Below, one piece after another: positions 26,582 to 34,505 of a DNA stretch of 64,000 nt. The DNA comes from an uncultured Clostridia bacterium (GTDB taxonomy: Bacteria; Bacillota; Clostridia; TANB77; CAG-508), in assembly GCA_948630815.1 (NCBI GenBank), contig CAPIEU010000002.1, positions 130,063 through 194,062 of the forward strand. The letters run 5' to 3'. Each line of letters starts with the position of its first letter. The stretch's first letter is position 1. A model generated the notes under the pieces. That model was not told where the DNA came from. It searched no databases and was given only the letters and a program-made list of their open reading frames with translations. The position numbers were made by a program, and so were the translations under genes.

Positions 26582-27804
26582 GTTTTTGAAATTTGCTCAA
26601 ATAAATCCGCTGTATTTTTGGAACTATTTTCTGTAGAATGGGTATAAGTGTCTAATGTGGTTTTTATATTTGAGTGTCCTAATCTAGTTTGAACGTCTTT
26701 TATATTAGCACCATTTTGTATTAATAAAGTAGCATGTGTATGCCTTAAACTATGAAATTTAAAATCAATGTTAAGTTCGTAATTAACAATTTTTGACACA
26801 TATTTCATTCCATTTGTTGTAAGCAAATTACCATCTATTCTAGAACATACAACGTTTTGCTGTTTTAAATCTCCACTAGGAATATTTGCATTTAAAACAC
26901 ATAGCCTTTGCAATAATTTATTATTTATAAGTTCTTCTTTTGAATATACTATTTTATAATATTCTCCATATTTAAGTTTATTTTCCATTTGTTTTTTCTT
27001 AAATTTTTTTAATATATTGATTAAAGTATTTCCAATTTTAATAGTTCGATTACTTGTAAAAGTTTTAGTAGGACCAAAGTACCATTGTTTATTTTTATCA
27101 TTAAAAATTAGAGCTTTATTTATTGATATTGTTTTATTTTTAAAATCTATATCATCCCAAGTCATTGCTAAAATTTCGCCAATTCTACAACCAGTATGAA
27201 AACCAATCATTAATGGCAAATAATAATCAGTTGTTTCTGGAAACCTATCAATTATATTATCAAAATCTTTTAAAGTTATTATTTTTATATCTTCTTCAAT
27301 ATTTTTTTCATATCTAGGCATAGAGAGATATTGCATTGGATTTTCTTTAATAAATTTAGAAGGATAAACTGCATATTTCAATGATAAACTTAATATACTA
27401 AATATCTTCTTTAAAGTACTTTTACCAATCCCATTTATATATTTCTTATTTATATAATCTTGCAATATATTAGGAGTTAAAGATTTTAGTTTGTATTTTC
27501 CTAAATTGGGTTTTAAATAATTTTCTATAATTCTGGTGTAATTTATGATAGTATTTGTCCTTAAATTTAGTTCTACATAGTTTTTATACCAATAATCGAG
27601 ATAATCTGCTACAGATATTTCAGAAGGCTCAAAATGTAGCCCAGAATTATTATATTCAGCAAGTGCTTTTACGCCTGCATCGAGAGCCTCCTTTTTAGTA
27701 TTAAAACCAGATTTTGTGATTTGTTTTCTTTTTCCTTCAACTTTTGCAGCCTCAAATTGATACTGCCACTTTTTACCTCTTTTTCTAACATTAATTTCTG
27801 ACAT
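26575..27804 (-). CDS. int: Phage tyrosine recombinase / integrase
   Basis: A 409-residue integrase. It has an N-terminal arm-binding domain (VRKRGKKWQYQFEAA), a SAM-like core-binding domain, and a catalytic domain. The latter carries the first Arg in HTGCRIGEILAM, HSLRHTHATLL (HxxR), LGHSNIKTTLDTYTH and the final Tyr nucleophile. It would join phage and host att sites. The ATG at 27804 is preferred because GGAGG lies 8 bases before it. It points towards the host junction, as in many temperate phages of Firmicutes. Confidence 0.93.
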   Translation of the reverse strand: MSEINVRKRGKKWQYQFEAAKVEGKRKQITKSGFNTKKEALDAGVKALAEYNNSGLHFEPSEISVADYLDYWYKNYVELNLRTNTIINYTRIIENYLKPNLGKYKLKSLTPNILQDYINKKYINGIGKSTLKKIFSILSLSLKYAVYPSKFIKENPMQYLSMPRYEKNIEEDIKIITLKDFDNIIDRFPETTDYYLPLMIGFHTGCRIGEILAMTWDDIDFKNKTISINKALIFNDKNKQWYFGPTKTFTSNRTIKIGNTLINILKKFKKKQMENKLKYGEYYKIVYSKEELINNKLLQRLCVLNANIPSGDLKQQNVVCSRIDGNLLTTNGMKYVSKIVNYELNIDFKFHSLRHTHATLLIQNGANIKDVQTRLGHSNIKTTLDTYTHSTENSSKNTADLFEQISKTK

Positions 27805-27848
27805 AAAAAATACCTCCATTTTTCTTTTTATTTATTTTCATAAACACT

Positions 27849-27876
27849 TGAAAAATAAGGTACATTTATATATAAT
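27849..27876 (+). promoter_or_regulatory. Promoter of the small RNA near the integrase
   Basis: TTGAAA at 27849-27854 and TATAAT at 27871-27876 are separated by 16 bases. It points away from the integrase, to a hairpin with a T-run and no gene in between. Confidence 0.55.
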
Positions 27877-27882
27877 ACAAAT

Positions 27883-27957
27883 GTAGCCACTTTTTAAAGT
27901 GTCTATGCTCTGGATAATGTGTGGTTGTCGCAAACATATATACACATTATCCTTTTT
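27883..27957 (+). ncRNA. Predicted prophage small RNA with antisense loop
   Basis: Between a promoter-like sequence and an intrinsic terminator lie about 75 bases with no reading frame. A small CACTTTTTAAAGTG hairpin comes first. Then GGATAATGTGT (27912-27922) pairs with ACACATTATCC (27942-27952), followed by six Ts. Bases 27918-27932 (TGTGTGGTTGTCGCA), in the stem edge and loop, are perfectly complementary to 29598-29612 in the leader of the excisionase-like gene. The small RNA is an inference; the complementarity is directly visible. Confidence 0.55.
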
Positions 27958-27960
27958 TAT

Positions 27961-28500
27961 CTATAATTCTATTGTAGTATTTACATTAGAACTATTTTTC
28001 TTAAATTCATTTACAAATTTATGTGCAGATAGCGAATTAGTTGCATTAAATGAAATATACTGTACTTCATTATCTTTTAAATATGTAAATATTAAATAAG
28101 TTTTTACAGTAGTATCTGTTTTCTTTTTTGTTCTACCACCTATCATAGCTCCTAATGGTCCAAATAGAACAGCTCCTCCAACAGCACTACCAATGCTAGA
28201 AGTGTAATACTTTTGAATTTCTGTATCAGTCTTTAAAGAAATGTCTTGTATTTTGCTTTTATTTAGTTTAAAAGTAGTATTATTCAAATTAAATTCATAG
28301 TATGTAGGACAAGACCAAATATCACATAAAGTATTTTCTGGTATAGGTAGTCCTTGAAAAAGTGGTAGCTTTAAGAATAAACTAGCATCTTTAGTTTTCT
28401 TTTTTCCATTAATAATTTTCTTATCTTTATTCCTTTTATCAATAGAATAAGCTATAAAAATAATTAATATCAATGAAATAATAACCAATAAAGGTTCCAT
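27961..28500 (-). CDS. Membrane-anchored protein with glycine-zipper segment, lysogeny module
   Basis: The 179-residue product has one N-terminal transmembrane helix (MEPLLVIISLILIIFIAY), a basic linker, and a second glycine-rich hydrophobic stretch (SSIGSAVGGAVLFGPLGAMIGG) resembling a glycine zipper. The rest forms beta-rich segments. Similar proteins sit between repressor and integrase in many Firmicute prophages, but their role is unknown; superinfection exclusion is one possibility. AGGAGG precedes the ATG. Confidence 0.6.
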   Translation of the reverse strand: MEPLLVIISLILIIFIAYSIDKRNKDKKIINGKKKTKDASLFLKLPLFQGLPIPENTLCDIWSCPTYYEFNLNNTTFKLNKSKIQDISLKTDTEIQKYYTSSIGSAVGGAVLFGPLGAMIGGRTKKKTDTTVKTYLIFTYLKDNEVQYISFNATNSLSAHKFVNEFKKNSSNVNTTIEL

Positions 28501-28520
28501 AAAAACCTCCTCCTTTTTAA

Positions 28521-29171
28521 TTATTTAAAAGCACTTTTATTTTCAGCTTTTATAACTCTACCAATAACTTTAAAATCTTCATTTGTTAATTTCATGATAG
28601 GATAATATGGATTCATAGCATGTAGTTCGATAACATCTTCTTTTAGTGATATTTTTCTAATGCAAACTAAATTATCATTAATCATAAGTAAATACGTTTT
28701 TCCATATTCATAATCATTTTGTTTATATATAATTGCAATATCTCCGATATCAAGTAAAGGTAACATTGAATTATCAGGTATTTGATAGGCAAAGTAATTT
28801 TCAATATTATCATCAACAGTAAAGGGAATGTAATCAATGATGTAATCTTCATTATATAAGTCAGGTTTTGAATAATCAAAATCATATAATAAAGGTATAC
28901 AATTAACTGTTTTATCTATAGGATGCATATAAAGTTCAGTTAAATCTAAATATCCACAAACCGCCATTAAATTATCATAAGTTATAGTTCCTTTAGAAGC
29001 TTCTGCAATACCTTTTAAAATTTTAGGAGAGGGAGGAGTATCTAATTTTAAATTCATATATTGGGATAAATAAGTTCTATTGACACCAGAAGCATTAGCA
29101 AAATAGGTTTGATTTTCATAAAGCGAATTAATCTTTTTTAACATATTAGCAAAATCTATTTTTTTAAACAT
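28521..29171 (-). CDS. CI-like repressor, HTH plus S24 peptidase domain
   Basis: A 216-residue lysogeny repressor. Residues 1-70 form an XRE-type helix-turn-helix (ANASGVNRTYLSQYMN). The C-terminal half is a LexA/CI-like S24 domain with the catalytic serine in DNSMLPLLDIGDIAII and a candidate lysine in VCIRKISLKEDVI. Such repressors dimerise on operators and self-cleave after DNA damage. The ATG at 29171 follows AGGAGG. Its likely promoter is TTGATT-17-TATTCT (29221 to 29193, reverse strand). It is transcribed away from the Cro-like gene. Confidence 0.88.
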   Translation of the reverse strand: MFKKIDFANMLKKINSLYENQTYFANASGVNRTYLSQYMNLKLDTPPSPKILKGIAEASKGTITYDNLMAVCGYLDLTELYMHPIDKTVNCIPLLYDFDYSKPDLYNEDYIIDYIPFTVDDNIENYFAYQIPDNSMLPLLDIGDIAIIYKQNDYEYGKTYLLMINDNLVCIRKISLKEDVIELHAMNPYYPIMKLTNEDFKVIGRVIKAENKSAFK

Positions 29172-29192
29172 AGTAAAAAACCTCCTAAACAT

Positions 29193-29302
29193 AGAATAGC
29201 ACAAGAACAAAAAAAAATCAATAAAATTGTTAAAAAATTTAACAAAAGTATTGACATTTTTTTAAACCAAATATATAATGGCTTTGTTAAAAAAATTAAC
29301 AA
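29193..29302. promoter_or_regulatory. Lysogeny switch: divergent promoters and two operators
   Basis: The rightward promoter is TTGACA 29251-29256, 17 bases, TATAAT 29274-29279. The leftward promoter is TTGATT-17-TATTCT on the reverse strand. Operator 1, TTGTTAAAAAATTTAACAA (29227-29245), lies between the two -35 boxes. Operator 2, TTGTTAAAAAAATTAACAA (29284-29302), covers the rightward start site. Repressor at both would shut off the early genes. Confidence 0.8.
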
Positions 29303-29325
29303 AACATGAAAGGAGGAAAAGTATT

Positions 29326-29541
29326 TTGAAAGTAAATGTATTAGCAGTACAAGAATTAATAAATGAACAATTTAGAGGTAATCAGACATGGTTTGCAGAG
29401 GAAATTAATGTAGCACCAGCATATGTTTGTAGGATTTTGAACAGCAAAATAGATAGCAATAGCGATAAGGTATGTAATGGTATAATTAAATACTGCGAAC
29501 TACATAATTTAGACTTCAGAAAGTATATTATTTTGGTCTAA
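29326..29541 (+). CDS. Cro-like helix-turn-helix regulator
   Basis: The first gene rightward of the switch. An ATG at 29278 overlaps the -10 box and cannot be the start; the TTG at 29326, placed after AAAGGAGG, fits. The 71-residue product has one helix-turn-helix (TWFAEEINVAPAYVCRILN) and little else, like Cro-type antagonists that compete with the repressor for operators. Confidence 0.7.
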   Translation: MKVNVLAVQELINEQFRGNQTWFAEEINVAPAYVCRILNSKIDSNSDKVCNGIIKYCELHNLDFRKYIILV

Positions 29542-29543
29542 AA

Positions 29544-29560
29544 TGTTAAAAAAATTAACA
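29544..29560. promoter_or_regulatory. Third repressor-operator copy
   Basis: TGTTAAAAAAATTAACA repeats the operator core exactly. It lies just after the Cro-like gene and before the leader of the excisionase-like gene. Binding here could block elongation or a second promoter. Confidence 0.7.
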
Positions 29561-29580
29561 AAAAGGAAAGGGAACAGTAT

Positions 29581-29619
29581 ATGAAAGTTTTAAAAAATGC
29601 GACAACCACACAATTATAA
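29581..29619 (+). CDS. 12-codon leader peptide overlapping the small-RNA target
   Basis: ATG at 29581, behind AAAGGAAAGGG, opens a short frame encoding MKVLKNATTTQL and ending at TAA 29617-29619. The next start (29635) follows after its own AAGGAGGG site. The bases complementary to the putative small RNA (29598-29612) lie inside this frame. Translation of so short a frame is only inferred. Confidence 0.35.
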   Translation: MKVLKNATTTQL

Positions 29620-29634
29620 AAGGAGGGAAAATAA

Positions 29635-29853
29635 ATGGAAGATGTTTTATATACAGTTGCTGAAACAGCAAAATTATTAAAAACAAATTCTAATTATGTA
29701 TATGAACTCATAAAAAGAGGATTTTTACCAGCACTTAAACTAGGAAGTTTTAAAATCAGGAAAATATCTTTATTAGAATTTTTAGCAAAATATGAGGGAC
29801 AAGATTTAACAGATTTAAACAATATAAAGGAGTTGGAAGGAGTGAATAGATAA
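29635..29853 (+). CDS. xis: Excisionase-family DNA-binding protein
   Basis: A 72-residue protein with the MerR/excisionase-type winged helix: YTVAETAKLLKTNSNYVYELIKRGFLPALKLGSFKIRKISLLEFL. Such proteins bend att DNA and direct the integrase to excision, or act as small regulators. It is preceded by AAGGAGGG, a third operator copy and the antisense target, so its expression seems to be under several controls. Confidence 0.75.
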   Translation: MEDVLYTVAETAKLLKTNSNYVYELIKRGFLPALKLGSFKIRKISLLEFLAKYEGQDLTDLNNIKELEGVNR

Positions 29854-30017
29854 TGTTATGTTTTATTAGTTTTATATTTGTATTTGTAATTGTAGTACAG
29901 TTAGAATCAAATACAATTACAGTAGGACAAGCAATATTTTACGGTGCTTATGGGGTATTAATGTTTTATCATACAAGCAAACCATATTGGACAGAAAATC
30001 AAAATAAGAAAGGATAA
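29853..30017 (+). CDS. Small phage membrane protein
   Basis: The ATG at 29853 shares its first base with the preceding stop and follows GAAGGAG. The 54-residue product is hydrophobic from residue 1 to about 38 (FISFIFVFVIVVQLE, then a second segment FYGAYGVLMFYH), with a polar tail. Function unknown. Confidence 0.6.
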   Translation: MLCFISFIFVFVIVVQLESNTITVGQAIFYGAYGVLMFYHTSKPYWTENQNKKG

Positions 30018-30021
30018 GAAA

Positions 30022-30150
30022 ATGGAATACTACGAAAAATTAGCAAACGAATGTAGTTATTTACAAATAGATTATGAAAGACTTGAAAAGATGAAGAAAA
30101 CATTAAGCATAATGAAATTAAAATTACAACAATTAACAAGGATCCAATAA
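30022..30150 (+). CDS. 42-residue helical phage protein
   Basis: ATG at 30022 follows AAAGGA and opens 42 codons ending at TAA 30148-30150. The product is one amphipathic, Lys- and Leu-rich helix (DYERLEKMKKTLSIMKLKLQQL), probably a coiled coil. Function unknown. Confidence 0.55.
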   Translation: MEYYEKLANECSYLQIDYERLEKMKKTLSIMKLKLQQLTRIQ

Positions 30151-30196
30151 ATATTTACATATATGGATTAAATTATTGAAAGGAGAGTGAAAGAAT

Positions 30197-30418
30197 ATGT
30201 CAGATGAACAAAGAAGAATATTAGATACAGAAAATGCAGCAAAAGACAGATATGACTTATGTAAAAGAATATTAGCAGAAATAAACACTAACAACATTGA
30301 CGAAGCTAAAGCTATTATTAAAAAAGATATGAAAATTTATGAAGATGAATATTTATATGTTCGTAATGATAGTGAAAGCAATGTAATAGAGTTACCCAAC
30401 CGTCGCCAAACAAATTAG
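30197..30418 (+). CDS. 73-residue phage protein of unknown function
   Basis: A GAAAGGAGAGTG site precedes the ATG. The product is charged and helical (AAKDRYDLCKRILAEINTNN) with an acidic middle and a short polar tail. No motif is recognised. About 85 bases without a gene follow it, holding nothing notable. Confidence 0.6.
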   Translation: MSDEQRRILDTENAAKDRYDLCKRILAEINTNNIDEAKAIIKKDMKIYEDEYLYVRNDSESNVIELPNRRQTN

Positions 30419-30502
30419 ATAACTCTATTAAAAAACTATTTTACAAGTGTTTCTGTTGTTATTGTACCACAATTTTTCAACAGAGGCAAGAGGGGAGGAA
30501 AA

Positions 30503-30655
30503 ATGGAAAAGTGTCCTAAATGTGGTAAAAGATATCCAAAAGGAAAAGGAGCATTATTAAGAAGAGATAACAAAACAGATATATGTGCAGAATGTGGATA
30601 TAAAGAGGCAATGGAAGACGCACAGAAAATAATTGAAATGAATAGGAGGAAATAA
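30503..30655 (+). CDS. 50-residue zinc-ribbon protein
   Basis: ATG at 30503 follows GGGGAGG. The product has CPKCGKRYP and CAECGYKEA, four cysteines spaced as a zinc ribbon, and a helical C-terminus. Small proteins like this are common in phage early operons; the target is unknown. Confidence 0.65.
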   Translation: MEKCPKCGKRYPKGKGALLRRDNKTDICAECGYKEAMEDAQKIIEMNRRK

Positions 30656-30658
30656 ATT

Positions 30659-30943
30659 ATGCAAACAACAAATTATATTTGTGATATATGCAAAACAAGT
30701 AAAAGTAAAGAAGACTTATGCAAAATAAAAGTAAGAACGGAAGGACTTAAAATACAAGGAAAAGGCAGTTATTATAATGATTTAGAAATAGACATTTGTA
30801 AGAATTGTTTAGAAAAAAAAGGATTCATAATAAACCCAAAACCAGAGGAAACAGAAGAGGACATACAAAGGAAAAACAGTCAAACACTAGAGAATAAAAT
30901 TATAGATATTTTATATGATTTGGGAGTGCAGTTCGATGAATAG
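30659..30943 (+). CDS. Zinc-binding early phage protein
   Basis: A 94-residue product with paired cysteines (YICDICKTSKSKEDLC ... IDICKNCLEKKG) in a beta-ribbon layout, then an acidic linker and a C-terminal helix. Probably metal-binding; no function assigned. It overlaps the next gene by 8 bases. Confidence 0.6.
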   Translation: MQTTNYICDICKTSKSKEDLCKIKVRTEGLKIQGKGSYYNDLEIDICKNCLEKKGFIINPKPEETEEDIQRKNSQTLENKIIDILYDLGVQFDE

Positions 30944-31565
30944 AGAAGAATGGCTAAAAGAAAGAAAATTTGGAATTGGTGGTAGTGATGCAGCAGCAGT
31001 TTTAGGAGTAAGTAAGTGGAAAACTAGAGCCGAATTATGGGAAGAGAAAACAGGTAGAAGAACCCCACCAGATATATCTGGAAAGCCCTGTGTACAATAT
31101 GGAATTTATGCAGAGGAGCCAATACGACAATTATTTGCATTAAATTATCCAGAGTATGAAGTAAAGCATCAAGAAAATACAATAATAAAACATCCCAAAT
31201 ATCCATTTTTAATAGCAAGTCTTGATGGAATATTGATAGATAAAGAAACAGGAGAGATGGGAGTTTTGGAGATAAAGACTACAGAAATAATAAATAGTAT
31301 GCAATATGAAAATTGGAAGGGCGATAAAATACCAGATACTTATTATTGTCAAGTCTTACATTACTTAAATGTTACTGGATATTCATTTGTGAAGTTAGTT
31401 GCAGAATTAAAACACGAACAAGATTATCAAGCTAGAAAAACATATACGATACAACGTGAAGAAGTAATTGATGAAATTAAATATTTAGAGCAAGAAGAAA
31501 TAAAATTTTGGAATGAATATGTAGTAAAAGATATAAGACCACCATGTAATTTGCCAGAAGTATAA
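30936..31565 (+). CDS. YqaJ-type viral recombinase exonuclease (first copy)
   Basis: A 209-residue PD-(D/E)xK nuclease of the YqaJ/lambda-exonuclease family. Key features are KFGIGGSDAAAVLGVSKWKT at the start, SLDGILID (metal-binding Asp) and GVLEIKTTE (the ExK pair). It would resect double-stranded ends to give 3' single strands for annealing by the RecT encoded downstream. The ATG at 30936 with GGGAGTG is preferred over an upstream ATG lacking a site. Confidence 0.85.
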   Translation: MNREEWLKERKFGIGGSDAAAVLGVSKWKTRAELWEEKTGRRTPPDISGKPCVQYGIYAEEPIRQLFALNYPEYEVKHQENTIIKHPKYPFLIASLDGILIDKETGEMGVLEIKTTEIINSMQYENWKGDKIPDTYYCQVLHYLNVTGYSFVKLVAELKHEQDYQARKTYTIQREEVIDEIKYLEQEEIKFWNEYVVKDIRPPCNLPEV

Positions 31566-31581
31566 AGGAAAGGGAAGAATT

Positions 31582-32367
31582 ATGGAAATAAAACAATTAA
31601 ATGAAAGGTTGGTATGGTTAGCCAATAGTAATAGCTTTAATGGAAACAGAGGAGATATAGCAGTTAGTATATATAAGTCTTATATTGATGAAGTTTTAAG
31701 TTGGGATATACCAGAGGCTAGAAAACAAAAAATTTTAGATCAAGTATATACAAAACGTTCAAAAATATTAAATTATGAATCACAGCATGTTAGTGTAATG
31801 TATGCAGGACCAGCAAAATATAACGCAAAGAAACTGGATAAAAGCGACCAAATAATGAAATATACAAAAGAGTTTTGCGACTGGTTTGATGATTTAAAAA
31901 AGCAAATAGAAAAAGCAAAAAAGGAAGATAACCAGGAAGAAAAAGCAAAAGAAATTATAGCAGGTATAAAAAGATATAGTGAATTAGGCTTTGATCCAAG
32001 AAAAGAACTGATGTGTTTAGCTAATGTTGATAATAAAAAATTTATAGAACTATATGAAAAATTACAACCAAAGTATAAATGGAGAAAAAACAGTAATATC
32101 TTTAAATTATATACGGCATCCCTTAATGGAGAAGTAAAAGAAATAAAAAATGAAGTATTTTTTGAAGATGAAAATTTAACAGCTTATATTAGGGGAGATA
32201 GGGCATATATAAAATTTATTTTAAGAATAAAACCACAATTAAAATACGCATTAAAAAGCCGTAAATGGTGGTGGAATTCATACGAAGAGGCATGGAGTAC
32301 ATATTCTAATAGAGTAGATAAAGAGTGGGTAAGTAGTATTAGCGAGAAATATTCAAAATATTTATAG
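31582..32367 (+). CDS. Uncharacterised 261-residue phage protein
   Basis: A soluble, lysine-rich protein in the recombination cluster. The middle part is a charged coiled coil (DDLKKQIEKAKKEDNQEEKAKE). The C-terminal third (AYIRGDRAYIKFILRIKPQLKYALKSRKWWWNSYEEAWS is its core region, around residues 200-240) is rich in aromatic and basic residues and may bind nucleic acid. Confidence 0.55.
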   Translation: MEIKQLNERLVWLANSNSFNGNRGDIAVSIYKSYIDEVLSWDIPEARKQKILDQVYTKRSKILNYESQHVSVMYAGPAKYNAKKLDKSDQIMKYTKEFCDWFDDLKKQIEKAKKEDNQEEKAKEIIAGIKRYSELGFDPRKELMCLANVDNKKFIELYEKLQPKYKWRKNSNIFKLYTASLNGEVKEIKNEVFFEDENLTAYIRGDRAYIKFILRIKPQLKYALKSRKWWWNSYEEAWSTYSNRVDKEWVSSISEKYSKYL

Positions 32368-32375
32368 GAGGTATT

Positions 32376-32540
32376 ATGGAAAAGCTAGAAATACTAGAAA
32401 AAGAAGTAGAGAATTTAACAAATAAAATTATAGAACATCAAGAAGAGGCTATGAGATTAGACGTTATTAGAGATGTTTTGCAAAAGGAAATAGAATATCA
32501 AAAACCAAAAAATACAAGCAATGATGAATTGCCATTTTAG
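32376..32540 (+). CDS. 54-residue coiled-coil phage protein
   Basis: ATG at 32376 follows TAGGAGG. The product is a single heptad-rich helix (LEILEKEVENLTNKIIEHQ) with a polar tail ending in ELPF. Function unknown. Confidence 0.6.
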   Translation: MEKLEILEKEVENLTNKIIEHQEEAMRLDVIRDVLQKEIEYQKPKNTSNDELPF

Positions 32541-32550
32541 GAGGGATAAC

Positions 32551-32967
32551 ATGAGTTACTTTGATGACTATATTGCAGATGGTTTATGTTGCCAAGTGTG
32601 TAGGGCATATATTGATGATGACGAACCAGGATATCCACGAACCTGTGAAGACTGTCTACAAGAAGAACAAAGAAGAAACCAAAAGAAAAAGCAAAAAATG
32701 CAAGGTGCAAGAAAAATAGAACAGACAAAGAAAGTATTAGATGATAACAATATTAGTTATGAATTGAAAAACATTACTACAGGACATTTTCATACAAGAA
32801 GAAAGTATGATAATCAGCTAATAGAATTCTACGCATATACAGGAAAAATAACAATAGTAGGTAAAGTTCAAAATGCAAGAGGAATTAAGGCATTAATACA
32901 AATATTATCAGAGGAGGTAAATATCAATGAAAATACAGGTAAATCAAACAACAATAAAAGTTCTTGA
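32551..32967 (+). CDS. Zinc-finger phage protein
   Basis: ATG at 32551 follows AGGAGGG. The 138-residue product begins with a four-cysteine finger (CCQVCRAYIDDDEPG ... TCEDC), then a basic helix and a small alpha/beta domain (VLDDNNISYELKNITTGHFH). Its 3' end overlaps the next gene by 41 bases. Confidence 0.6.
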   Translation: MSYFDDYIADGLCCQVCRAYIDDDEPGYPRTCEDCLQEEQRRNQKKKQKMQGARKIEQTKKVLDDNNISYELKNITTGHFHTRRKYDNQLIEFYAYTGKITIVGKVQNARGIKALIQILSEEVNINENTGKSNNNKSS

Positions 32968-33637
32968 AGGTAAGGAACAATTAAAGAAAAAAAAGATTAC
33001 AGGTACAAGGTTGGCCACGATTTTAGGGTTAAATAAATTCAATACTCCATTTAGTGCATGGGCAGAAATGACAGGACTATATAAACCAGTAATACCAGAT
33101 AAATATTTAAAAGTAGGACAAGTGTTAGAAAAGCCAATTATTAAATCTATTGAAGATATGTACGATTTCAATATAAAAACATTCGATAAAAACGAGATAA
33201 AATTCGATAACTTTAAGGATAATCCTATTTTTGGAGGCATGGTAGATGGTATTGATGAGGAAAAGAAAACACTTGTCGAAATAAAAACAACTAATGTAAA
33301 GAATAAAAGATTTTGGGATAAACAAATACCTATTGAATATTGGTACCAGGCACAGTTATATTGCGAATTAGCAAAATTAGATGAGATATTATTTGGAGTA
33401 TGTTTTGTAGAAGAACAAGATTATGCAGATCCTAACAACATACCAATAGATGATAGAGATATAAGAATATATCCTGTTGAAAAGGCTGACATTAAAAAAG
33501 AAATGCAAAAAGCTATTGAATGGTATAAAAAATGTATTTTAAGTTATGAAAGCCCAAAGTTTAATCCATATAACGATAGAGATATGGGAATTGTAAACGA
33601 AATTAAAAGGAATTGGAGGAATTATATATGCAGTTAG
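32927..33637 (+). CDS. YqaJ-type nuclease (second copy)
   Basis: A second PD-(D/E)xK nuclease of the same broad family, 236 residues, only distantly similar to the first. It shows KITGTRLATILGLNKFNTPF at the start, GGMVDGIDEE (Asp) and KTLVEIKTTN (ExK). Two such enzymes in one operon are unusual. One may be the processive exonuclease and the other a partner or a differently regulated version. Confidence 0.8.
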   Translation: MKIQVNQTTIKVLEGKEQLKKKKITGTRLATILGLNKFNTPFSAWAEMTGLYKPVIPDKYLKVGQVLEKPIIKSIEDMYDFNIKTFDKNEIKFDNFKDNPIFGGMVDGIDEEKKTLVEIKTTNVKNKRFWDKQIPIEYWYQAQLYCELAKLDEILFGVCFVEEQDYADPNNIPIDDRDIRIYPVEKADIKKEMQKAIEWYKKCILSYESPKFNPYNDRDMGIVNEIKRNWRNYICS

Positions 33638-34488
33638 AAGTTGAAGAAATAAAGGCATTAGAGCCTGTAAAATTTAATTATGAAGAATTAAAAACAATAT
33701 TAACAACTAAAGTTGAGAACTATAAAAGCATTGTATATACAGAAGAAACAATGAAAGAGGCAAAAGCAGATAGAGCCAATTTCAATAAATTAGCAAAGGC
33801 ATTAAATGATGAGAAAACAAGAGTAAAAAATATAGTTTTAGAGCCATTTACACCATTTGAAAAGCAATGCAATGAACTTATTGAATTAGCAAAAGATGCA
33901 AGTACACATATAGATACACAAGTAAAAGATTATGAAAAACAATTAAAAGATGAAAAGTTAAAAGAAATAATGAACTTCTTTATTGAAAATATAGGAGATT
34001 ATAAAGATCTAATTGATTTTGACAAAATATTTAATGAAAGATGGCTAAATGTTACTTATAAAATGGACCAAATCGAAAAGGATATATTACATATTATCAC
34101 AAAAACAAAAACAGACATGAATGTAATAGATACACAATTTGCAGATGAGAGTATTAACAAACAAGTAAAAATGGAGTATTTTGCACAAATTAGTAACCCA
34201 AGTGTTCTAACATTAGCAATACTAAAGGGAAATACCATTATAGAAAACAATAAAAAACTAGAAGAATTAAAACAAAAAGAAGAAAGTACACAAAAACCAA
34301 CAGAAAGTGAAGAAAAAATAACAAATTGTCCACAAAATATAACCAATAATGTGGAAAATGTAACAAAAAGTGAAGAATTACAAATATTAGATTTTAGGGT
34401 ACATGTAACACAAAGACAAAAGTTCGCATTAAGAGAGTTTTTACAAGAGAATAACATAAAATTTGAGCCAGTACCTAAAAATAACTAA
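33628..34488 (+). CDS. DUF1351 phage protein
   Basis: The ATG at 33628 sits 8 bases after GGAGG. The 286-residue product matches the DUF1351 pattern: FNYEELKTILTTKVENYKSIVY, a long helical core with KADRANFNKLAKALNDEKTR, and a Glu/Lys/Thr-rich linker before a short C-terminal domain. DUF1351 genes accompany RecT or single-strand annealing proteins in Firmicute phages, so a role in recombination is likely. Confidence 0.75.
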   Translation: MQLEVEEIKALEPVKFNYEELKTILTTKVENYKSIVYTEETMKEAKADRANFNKLAKALNDEKTRVKNIVLEPFTPFEKQCNELIELAKDASTHIDTQVKDYEKQLKDEKLKEIMNFFIENIGDYKDLIDFDKIFNERWLNVTYKMDQIEKDILHIITKTKTDMNVIDTQFADESINKQVKMEYFAQISNPSVLTLAILKGNTIIENNKKLEELKQKEESTQKPTESEEKITNCPQNITNNVENVTKSEELQILDFRVHVTQRQKFALREFLQENNIKFEPVPKNN

Positions 34489-34505
34489 AATAGGAGGAAT
34501 TAGTG

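Noticed and set aside
29278..29325. ATG 29278 as start of the Cro-like gene
   Set aside because: It overlaps the -10 box and lies on an operator. The TTG at 29326 has a proper AAAGGAGG site.
34056..34457. Long reverse-strand reading frames opposite phage genes, as real genes
   Set aside because: They lack ribosome-binding sites and mirror AT-rich coding sequence on the other strand. The same applies to the other antisense frames in the window.
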